5,571 nucleotides of DNA, taken from NCBI GenBank assembly GCA_031290815.1, contig JAISLO010000298.1, forward strand, positions 1 through 5,571, given 5' to 3'. The first letter of the stretch is position 1. The number at the start of each line of letters is the position of its first letter. The translations under genes and the position numbers were made by a program. Below the pieces are notes generated by a model. That model did not search any database. It saw nothing but the letters and a program-made list of their open reading frames with translations, and was not told the DNA's origin. Origin of the DNA: Synergistaceae bacterium. GTDB taxonomy: Bacteria; Synergistota; Synergistia; Synergistales; Synergistaceae. Of this stretch, positions 1 through 4,515 are shown piece after piece.

Positions 1-34
1 CAAAAACAACTTTTAATCGCACAGACAACTTCAC
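1..34 (-). CDS. 5' end of a membrane receptor-like gene (partial)
   Basis: Only the first codons of a minus-strand gene are inside the window; the rest lies beyond the left edge. Read on the minus strand, a GGGAGG ribosome binding site (42-47) is followed after 7 bases by a GTG start at 34, giving MKLSVRLKVVF. An in-frame ATG at 40 is only one base from the binding site, so GTG is the better start. A short basic stretch running into a hydrophobic one is how methyl-accepting chemotaxis proteins and other membrane-anchored sensors usually begin, but eleven residues cannot identify the family. The gene is divergent from the acetyltransferase remnant at 298. Confidence 0.5.
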   Translation of the reverse strand, partial: MKLSVRLKVVF

Positions 35-89
35 TTTCATTCCTCCCAGTTAAAATTATTTGATGCTCATCGCAGTGAATGCTCCACCC

Positions 90-95
90 ATTATA
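90..95 (-). promoter_or_regulatory. Possible -10 box for the left-edge minus-strand gene
   Basis: A perfect TATAAT is read on the minus strand here, about 55 bases upstream of the GTG start at 34, a normal leader length. No good -35 hexamer is seen 16-18 bases further upstream, so the call rests on the -10 match and its position. In AT-rich DNA such matches also arise by chance. Confidence 0.3.
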
Positions 96-168
96 CAGCA
101 ATCTTCAAAACATGCTCTATATGTGTTTTCAGCATTATTAAAATCATGTTAAAATAGAGTGGGGGAAC

Positions 169-197
169 TTGTGATAAAATCTTGATGAAAATGTAAT
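169..197 (+). promoter_or_regulatory. Possible sigma70 promoter before the GNAT remnant and tfoX-C
   Basis: TTGTGA (169-174) and TGTAAT (192-197) are separated by 17 bases, matching the sigma70 layout with a few mismatches in each box. Transcription would start near 204 and read through the acetyltransferase remnant into the TfoX-C gene. A competing extended -10 (TGTTAAAAT, 147-155) lies just upstream. Both are matches by eye in AT-rich DNA. Confidence 0.3.
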
Positions 198-297
198 GTG
201 CGGCGCTCAGAAGAACAAGGGTGAATATAAACCATATCTTCTAGAGATGATAATGTCGCTGGGGTGATTTGAGCTTCTGGATTTATGGAGGGTGGTC

Positions 298-458
298 ATG
301 GGCATTCTTGAAACTGAACGACTTATCCTCCGAGAGATGACGTATGATTATTTGCCGCGCTGCGGGAAATTGTGCGGGATGAACGAACTATGTACGCATT
401 GAATGACGCTCGCGAAATTGAATTCGGAAAAAGAAGGTTGATAAGATGGCTGAAATAA
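298..458 (+). pseudogene. GNAT acetyltransferase remnant, frameshifted and truncated
   Basis: A strong ribosome binding site (GGAGGG, 287-292) sits 5 bases before ATG 298. The frame begins MGILETERLILREMTYD, the typical beta-1 start of a RimJ/RimL-type GNAT N-acetyltransferase (acetyl-CoA-dependent transfer to an amine). After LP at about 352-357 the homology jumps to another frame, where LREIVRDERTMYALNDA (360-410) continues the family pattern; loss of a single base in a CCGGCG-like stretch would explain it. The unshifted frame stops at 400-402 and the shifted frame at 456-458. Only about 50 residues of a usual 170-180 remain, and the acetyl-CoA-binding half is absent, so no enzyme can be made. 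Its 3' end overlaps the TfoX-C start by 13 bases, so the remnant may now serve as that gene's transcribed leader. Confidence 0.75.
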
Positions 459-712
459 CGTCGCTTAATCTTGGCAACACTATGGAGAAGAAACTGAAGT
501 CCGTTGGAATATGTTCTGCGGAGGCATTAAGGGAGGTAGGAAGCAAAGGAGCCGTGCTCAGCCTAAAGGCTCAATATCCATCTACTTGCGTGGTCATTTT
601 ATACCATTTAGAAGCGGCACTACAGGGTGTTGAGATGAAACAATTAGACCCGCGGCGCAAAGCGGAGCTAAAGGCTTTCTTTAACCAGATTAAAGATCGT
701 GACGGGTATTAG
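446..712 (+). CDS. Stand-alone TfoX/Sxy C-terminal domain protein
   Basis: This 88-residue protein matches the TfoX C-terminal domain (PF04994) over nearly its whole length. An N-terminal helix-turn-helix-like part (SLNLGNTMEKKLKSVGI, residues 6-22) leads to ALREVGSKGAV, then a central YHLEAALQGVE and the typical ending LDPRRKAELKAFF. In Haemophilus and E. coli this domain is the second half of TfoX/Sxy, which with CRP drives competence genes; here the N-terminal half is absent. Single-domain versions are common and of unknown function, so a competence role is not implied. The ATG is supported by AGAAGG (432-437), 8 bases upstream. The gene begins inside the dead acetyltransferase frame and ends 48 bases before the UxaA-like gene on the same strand. 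Its base composition is visibly more AT-rich than the genes that follow. Confidence 0.85.
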   Translation: MAEITSLNLGNTMEKKLKSVGICSAEALREVGSKGAVLSLKAQYPSTCVVILYHLEAALQGVEMKQLDPRRKAELKAFFNQIKDRDGY

Positions 713-748
713 ATACTAGATTCTTTGCGAGTAATGAAACCATCAGCC

Positions 749-755
749 GAGGTGG
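749..755 (+). promoter_or_regulatory. Ribosome binding site fixing the uxaA-like start
   Basis: GAGGTGG lies 5 bases before GTG 761. The alternative starts TTG 725 and ATG 734 have no purine-rich site at a usable distance. The UxaA N-terminal domain normally begins a few residues before its DNV motif, and that also agrees with GTG 761. Confidence 0.6.
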
Positions 756-760
756 TGCTT

Positions 761-2224
761 GTGAAATCAGTGGAATATATAAGGCTTTCGGATGCCGACA
801 ACGTGCTGGTTCTGCCGGAGGGCGGGGAGACCGGGCGGGAGGTCGATGATGCGGGTTCCGGCGTGTCGTTCGTCATCGCGGAGAACATTCCCGCGTGGCA
901 CAAGGTCGCGTGCGCGCCGATAGCCTCCGGCAAATCTGTTGTAAAGCACGGATGTCCCATCGGCACTGCCGCCGCCGATATTCCACCCGGCGCGTGGGTG
1001 CACGTTCACAACACATCTGACGCTCGGAAGCGGGCGAGGCGGAGGGCGAAAAAACGAAACGCCCGGCCCGGCGAATCCGATCTGAAATTCCGAGGCTACA
1101 GGAGGCAGGAAGGAAGGCCAGGGATCCGCAACGAGCTTTGGGTAATACCTTCAGCGGGACTCGCCGCCAAAAAACTCGAGGCTATCCTGAGCGACTATCA
1201 CAGGCAGTATTGGATAGACGCGGTAAGGATCATAAAACATCCCGCCGACTGTCCCCTGTTTGCTTGCGACCCGGAGGCGGTCGCGGCCATCCTCTGCGGG
1301 CTCGTCTCAAATCCAAACGCGGCCGGAGTGCTGCTGATAGGTTCCGGGCGCGGCGCCCCAGAGTCAAAGACTGCAGGCAGTTCGGCATCTGACGTATACA
1401 TGGACGGATCGACCCGCATTATGGCGGTTCAGGGTCTGTCCCCCTCGGAGATAGCCGAACATCTGGACAGACTGGGAGGCGAGGCGGCGCGGGTGAGGGA
1501 GGAGTTCCCCGTATCCGCCCTCTGCGTGGGCGTCAGACCCGAGAGGAAGGATTTGCGCCTCGCCCTGTCATTGAATCCTTTCGCGGGACGACTTTCGGAT
1601 TGGTTCGCGTCGCGCGGCGGAACGATACTCGCGGCGAAATCGCCTGAGACGCTCTGTGACGATGAGGCGGCCGCGCCTAGGATTTCGGAAAAACACGTAT
1701 TGAACCACCTCCAGTCGCTCTCGGTGCAGCATCGGAGCGGCGGGCATGCGCGCGGCGCGCTCTCCGGGGAGGACTTGGATGGCGGGCTTACTACAATCAC
1801 GGAGAAAAACCTGCTCGCCGCCGACGGCTCGGGGCACTCTCAGATAACGGCGGTGCTGCGGCCCGGTGAGGCGGTGAGGGATTGCGGAGGCGTGCAGATA
1901 ACATACGCGCCGGATGACTACCTCATGTCCGGCGCACTCCTGGCCTCCGGAGGGGCGCAGATAATTCTGTCCTCGGCCGGTATCTGCACTCAGGCCGAGA
2001 CGGTCGTCCCGACCATCGAGATATCGCCCGGCGGATGGCTTGCCGTCCCGGCGCGTCCCGAATGGATCGATTTCAGCCTTTCGTCACCGAGCGGCGGCAA
2101 ATCTCAGGAGGGCGATGTTGAAAACCTGGCGGAGTACGTCCTGCGCGTAGCGTCCGGTGTTCAGATGACGTCGCGCGAGAGCGGCCTGAGCCGCGAAGAG
2201 GGGGATTTCCCGGCGAAAGAGTGA
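761..2224 (+). CDS. Divergent UxaA/altronate dehydratase-like protein, probably not catalytic
   Basis: From GTG 761 the product is 487 residues, close to the usual UxaA length. Residues 1-86 form a SAF domain (DNVLVLPEG near 13; KHGCPIGTAAADIPPG near 62-77; WVHVHN at 79-84). A very basic linker follows (87-108), then the galactarate dehydratase/altronate hydrolase region (109-440), recognised by FRGYRRQEGRPGIRNELW (110-127), NPNAAGVLLIG (184-194), LNPFAGRLSDW (271-281), GGLTTITEKNL (341-351), VPTIEIS (416-422) and WIDF (435-438). UxaA converts D-altronate to 2-keto-3-deoxygluconate in hexuronate breakdown with a metal. Here the diagnostic segments are replaced: TVGCVN by SAGLAA, HTYGCSQ by KHPADCP, GLGCEN by GSGRGA, ECGGSDGLSG by unrelated residues, PEMFGAE by PETLCDD, and STGRGTPYGG by SSAGICTQAE. 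The frame is intact throughout, so the sequence looks maintained rather than decaying. No other hexuronate gene is in the window. A binding or regulatory role is inference. Confidence 0.8.
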   Translation: MKSVEYIRLSDADNVLVLPEGGETGREVDDAGSGVSFVIAENIPAWHKVACAPIASGKSVVKHGCPIGTAAADIPPGAWVHVHNTSDARKRARRRAKKRNARPGESDLKFRGYRRQEGRPGIRNELWVIPSAGLAAKKLEAILSDYHRQYWIDAVRIIKHPADCPLFACDPEAVAAILCGLVSNPNAAGVLLIGSGRGAPESKTAGSSASDVYMDGSTRIMAVQGLSPSEIAEHLDRLGGEAARVREEFPVSALCVGVRPERKDLRLALSLNPFAGRLSDWFASRGGTILAAKSPETLCDDEAAAPRISEKHVLNHLQSLSVQHRSGGHARGALSGEDLDGGLTTITEKNLLAADGSGHSQITAVLRPGEAVRDCGGVQITYAPDDYLMSGALLASGGAQIILSSAGICTQAETVVPTIEISPGGWLAVPARPEWIDFSLSSPSGGKSQEGDVENLAEYVLRVASGVQMTSRESGLSREEGDFPAKE

Positions 2225-2266
2225 TTTCCGGAGTTCATCCGTGGCGCTTGCACTCGCCCGAAGCCC

Positions 2267-2281
2267 GAAGACAGTGTCTTC
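2267..2281. repeat. Short palindrome downstream of the uxaA-like gene
   Basis: GAAGACA-G-TGTCTTC is a perfect 7-bp inverted repeat with a one-base centre, lying 42 bases after the stop codon. It overlaps a tandem CCCGAAG pair (2257-2270). As RNA it could form only a short stem of about five pairs, and no U-tract follows, so it is not a standard intrinsic terminator. It may be a protein-binding site or chance. Confidence 0.3.
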
Positions 2282-2392
2282 ACTCATGCCTGTTGCTTGC
2301 CCACCCCAGTCCGACATCAGATATCTCGTGTTTGTTATCTGAGACAACCTGATAATCATAAAAAAATTGACTTAAAAATTCTCTCCGATCGA

Positions 2393-2420
2393 TTGAAACT
2401 TTCAAATGATTAAGTATAAT
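2393..2420 (+). promoter_or_regulatory. Sigma70-type promoter for the GGDEF-like gene
   Basis: TTGAAA (2393-2398) and a perfect TATAAT (2415-2420) are separated by 16 bases, predicting a start near 2427 and a leader of about 34 bases. The -35 hexamer is the left arm of a palindrome, TTGAAA-C-TTTCAA (2393-2405), so a dimeric regulator bound there would compete with RNA polymerase. An unpaired TTGACT at 2367-2372 lies upstream. This is the best-formed promoter in the window. Confidence 0.7.
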
Positions 2421-2424
2421 AAAG

Positions 2425-2442
2425 GTCAATGTCAACGTCAAA
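2425..2442 (+). repeat. Three tandem GTCAAN hexamers in the mRNA leader
   Basis: GTCAAT, GTCAAC and GTCAAA follow one another without gaps immediately after the predicted -10 box, spanning the expected transcription start and early leader, just before the ribosome binding site (GGGGTGA, 2450-2456). The regular 6-base period could be a slippage product or part of a control site; the sequence alone cannot decide. Confidence 0.4.
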
Positions 2443-2460
2443 TTAGGGTGGGGTGAAATT

Positions 2461-3669
2461 ATGGCCAGTAACGTCAAAAATAGGGAAGACGCGGCTTTCT
2501 ACAAGATCATACTGACTCCGCTGACTCTCTTGGTTCCCATTGTGGGAATCTGTACTCTCTTCAGCGGCGGCGTAGACTTCGACGCTCTTCCTCCGTTTTT
2601 CTCGATGGGCATCGTCAGCCTGTACGTGTTGATGGTGGTCGCGTATACCATCATCGGCAAAAAAAACAACCTGAAAGCGATGGCGGCGGTCTCCGCAATC
2701 GCCAACGGATCGCTTTTGCTCTTCCTCTCCGCGCTGCTCTCGAACGGAACGGCCTTTACGATGGCAGGCTTTTTTATTATGCTTAGCGGAATGCTGCTTG
2801 CGATTACATCTCTCTCTCCGGAGGATGAATCTCTCTTTGCCCGGAGGGTGGACAATATTATCTCCAAAAACGTCGACATATCCGAACTCAGAAAAATCCT
2901 CAACTCCATACACTACCCCTGCGTATTCCTCGAGAAGAACCAACACGGCGAGGAGGAGATAATAGCCTCGAATACCAGCTTTGCCGACATAATGGAGATC
3001 GGGGAGAAGGAGCTCGTCGGGGTCAGGATCAAAGACGTTCTGCCGGAGCACCTGGATGACGGGAAGTACAAGCGCGGGAACGATACATGGGTCGTAAAGC
3101 GGACGGCAAAGGGCAAGCAGGTACTGCTCATGCTCTCCCCGGTCGAGGCCAAGGCGCCGACAAAGATCGAGATCTTCGACTCGATAGACCCGACCACCGG
3201 GCTCTACATGGCCGGCTTCATGAAGCACAAGGCGAGATCCGACATAGAGTCCATCATCAGGGGCAAGCGAAAGATGTCGGCCGTCCTCTTCCGATTGTCT
3301 TATCCCAGCACGGGCTCCGTGGAACCGTCAGACGAGGAGAAGTCCATCTGCGGCAGCGCGTTCGCGAAGATAGTCATGAAAAGCATCCGTGTATGCGACT
3401 CGGCGTACAGGGTGTCAAGCGACGAAATCCTGCTTCTCATGCCAGACACGCCAGCGACAGGAGCGGACAAGGTCGTGCTGCGGATATACGCCTCCGCGAA
3501 GAAAATGTCGGCCGTCGAGTGCACGAGCCTTTCAAAGGTGCGGATCGAGTACGCGAAGAGGGACTTCGTAGGTGGTACGGATCTTCCTCACTATGACAAG
3601 ATCCTTGACGAAATGACCACGTCCATCAACGTCACGACGCTGGGCACCGATATCGCGGTCGGCGCTTGA
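2461..3669 (+). CDS. Membrane protein with PAS-like and degenerate GGDEF domains
   Basis: This 402-residue protein has four predicted membrane helices (about 14-35, 44-65, 71-94, 98-117), a cytoplasmic PAS-like domain (about 142-228, including NTSFADIMEIGEKELVG) and a GGDEF-type domain (about 240-388). The GGDEF domain opens with DPTTGLYMAGF, matching the family's DPLTGLYNRRGF, but the asparagine is lost, the metal-binding DxDxFK strand is replaced by FRLSYPST, and the signature GG(D/E)EF reads SSDEI (319-323). Diguanylate cyclase activity is therefore unlikely. RVCD (310-313) sits exactly five residues before SSDEI, the spacing of the RxxD inhibitory site that binds c-di-GMP in active cyclases and in receptors such as PelD. 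The likely role is a membrane sensor responding to c-di-GMP or to a PAS ligand. The ATG follows GGGGTGA at 5 bases. The gene has its own promoter and ends 8 bp from the convergent glycosylase gene. Confidence 0.75.
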   Translation: MASNVKNREDAAFYKIILTPLTLLVPIVGICTLFSGGVDFDALPPFFSMGIVSLYVLMVVAYTIIGKKNNLKAMAAVSAIANGSLLLFLSALLSNGTAFTMAGFFIMLSGMLLAITSLSPEDESLFARRVDNIISKNVDISELRKILNSIHYPCVFLEKNQHGEEEIIASNTSFADIMEIGEKELVGVRIKDVLPEHLDDGKYKRGNDTWVVKRTAKGKQVLLMLSPVEAKAPTKIEIFDSIDPTTGLYMAGFMKHKARSDIESIIRGKRKMSAVLFRLSYPSTGSVEPSDEEKSICGSAFAKIVMKSIRVCDSAYRVSSDEILLLMPDTPATGADKVVLRIYASAKKMSAVECTSLSKVRIEYAKRDFVGGTDLPHYDKILDEMTTSINVTTLGTDIAVGA

Positions 3670-3677
3670 GGCGGCGG

Positions 3678-4346
3678 TCAGGCAGGCGAGCCTTTGCGCG
3701 GCACAAACCGTCTTGTCGACAAAAACGCGCTGTCGCGAATGACGAATCTGTACGGATACGACTTCGCTTCGCCGGAATAATCGACGTTTATCCTGGGAGT
3801 GACCGATATGGCGTCCCGGTTAATGACGTCTCCCTTGGTGATGAAAATTTTTCCTCCGCCGCAGATGTCGGTGCCGTTCATCGCCCTGGTTATTCCCATC
3901 GCCATGCACAGCTTGCCGGGGCCGCTGCAGAGCTTCAAGGGGTCCGAGGTGTTCCTGCGGGCCGCCATGAGTTGTATCCCGCCGGTCGGCTCGACCGCTC
4001 TGATCAGCACCGCCTCTGGCTCTCCCGTCACGTTGGCGACCACGTTAAAACAGTTGTACATGCCATATATGAGGTAGACATACGCGAATCCACCAGGGCC
4101 GAACATGACGTCCGTCCTGTGACCGGATGGAGCCGTCCTGCCGTAGGAATGACACGCGGCGTCATTTCTGCCGGCGTAGGCCTCCGTCTCGACGATGCGT
4201 CCGCTGACCGCGCCCTCCGGGGAATCGCAGATCAGAACGGCACCGAGGAGTTTCTTCGCCACGCCCACTGCGCTTTCCGAGTAAAACTCCCTGTCAAATA
4301 TGCGTTTTCCGGCGATCGGCGGATCAGTAATATTATCGGTCCCCAT
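3678..4346 (-). CDS. mpg: 3-methyladenine DNA glycosylase, Mpg/AAG family
   Basis: This 222-residue protein belongs to the AAG/MPG family (PF02245), monofunctional glycosylases that remove 3-methyladenine, hypoxanthine and other damaged purines to start base excision repair. Visible landmarks, matched to human AAG: RIVETEAYAG with catalytic Glu55 (human E125) and Tyr57 (Y127); His66 in ACHSYG (H136); YVYLIYGMYNCFN with Tyr91, intercalating Tyr94 and Asn101 (Y159, Y162, N169); Arg116 in LIRAVEP (R182); and SGPGKLC (141-147). All key residues are present, so activity is expected. The frame is open upstream to 4523, but homologues start shortly before the DREFY motif, so ATG 4346 is chosen; ATG 4394 is the alternative. 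Neither has a good ribosome binding site, and a TATAAT lies 7 bases before ATG 4346, suggesting a leaderless message. It is divergent from the ABC gene. Confidence 0.92.
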   Translation of the reverse strand: MGTDNITDPPIAGKRIFDREFYSESAVGVAKKLLGAVLICDSPEGAVSGRIVETEAYAGRNDAACHSYGRTAPSGHRTDVMFGPGGFAYVYLIYGMYNCFNVVANVTGEPEAVLIRAVEPTGGIQLMAARRNTSDPLKLCSGPGKLCMAMGITRAMNGTDICGGGKIFITKGDVINRDAISVTPRINVDYSGEAKSYPYRFVIRDSAFLSTRRFVPRKGSPA

Positions 4347-4353
4347 GCACACG

Positions 4354-4359
4354 ATTATA
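4354..4359 (-). promoter_or_regulatory. Predicted -10 box for the glycosylase gene
   Basis: TATAAT on the minus strand lies 7 bases before ATG 4346, so transcription would begin at or next to the start codon. No clear -35 hexamer is visible upstream. If the box is used, the upstream in-frame ATG 4394 cannot be on the transcript. Confidence 0.4.
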
Positions 4360-4376
4360 CGCTCAGAACGGCTATC

Positions 4377-4385
4377 TGGTATAAT
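4377..4385 (+). promoter_or_regulatory. Extended -10 promoter for the ABC transporter gene
   Basis: TGGTATAAT is a perfect extended -10 element (TGnTATAAT). This class can work without a good -35, and none is seen here. Transcription would start near 4392, giving a leader of about 65 bases to the small frame at 4457 and about 125 bases to the ABC start at 4516. Confidence 0.55.
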
Positions 4386-4456
4386 CGGTTTCATGATTGT
4401 GTCTGCCTGCTCGCAGCAAAAAACAAACCTACGCCGTAACGTTTTCACCGGAGGAT

Positions 4457-4501
4457 ATGATGACGTCACAATCTCAGGTCCGGGACGCGGCGGACATATA
4501 G
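4457..4501 (+). CDS. Possible leader peptide ahead of the ABC gene
   Basis: GGAGG (4450-4454) is followed by tandem ATG codons at 4457 and 4460; the second is at a good spacing of 5 bases. The frame reads MMTSQSQVRDAADI and stops with TAG at 4499-4501, 14 bases before the ABC start. The ABC gene has no strong ribosome binding site, so ribosomes ending here could reinitiate on it. No run of one amino acid suggests classical attenuation. It could also be a relic of an older start of the ABC gene, since it is in a different frame from it. Confidence 0.35.
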   Translation: MMTSQSQVRDAADI

Positions 4502-4515
4502 AGACAGTTTGAGCC

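Larger units (their letters stand above)
41..297. other. AT-rich intergenic region without a convincing gene
   Basis: This stretch between the divergent left-edge gene and the GNAT remnant holds no convincing coding region. Its only notable content is promoter-like sequence: TATAAT on the minus strand (90-95), an extended -10 match TGTTAAAAT on the plus strand (147-155), and TTGTGA / TGTAAT with a 17-base spacer on the plus strand (169-197). A 23-codon frame at 196-267 has no ribosome binding site and is not called. Confidence 0.6.
4352..4387. repeat. Perfect 9-bp inverted repeat carrying outward -10 boxes
   Basis: CGATTATAC (4352-4360) and GTATAATCG (4379-4387) are exact inverted copies separated by 18 bases, with arm centres 27 bp apart. 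Each arm contains a TATAAT, the left one reading toward the glycosylase gene and the right one toward the ABC gene. The repeat may be a regulator-binding site, a mirrored pair of core promoters, or both. Confidence 0.6.

Noticed and set aside
196..267. A 23-codon plus-strand frame beginning MCGAQKNKGEYK
   Set aside because: No ribosome binding site and no recognisable homology, and it lies in AT-rich DNA where short open frames are common. It could be a relic of a lost gene, but nothing supports a call.
725..760. TTG 725 or ATG 734 as start of the uxaA-like gene
   Set aside because: Neither has a ribosome binding site at a usable distance, and the extra residues precede the normal start of the SAF domain.
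2318..2341. CAGATA / TATCTG hairpin as a terminator for the uxaA-like gene
   Set aside because: Only six AT-rich pairs with a 12-base loop and no T-run directly after it. Too weak for an intrinsic terminator.
2443..3228. A 261-codon minus-strand frame opposite the GGDEF-like gene
   Set aside because: It is the antisense shadow of a well-supported gene. Its translation is rich in Arg, His and Asp with no domain pattern, and it has no ribosome binding site.
3684..3693. AGGC-GA-GCCT as a terminator between the convergent genes
   Set aside because: A four-pair stem with a two-base loop and no U-tract, lying inside the glycosylase coding region.
3666..4439. A 257-codon plus-strand frame opposite the glycosylase gene
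   Set aside because: The minus strand encodes a glycosylase with all catalytic motifs intact, and the plus-strand translation has no recognisable fold.
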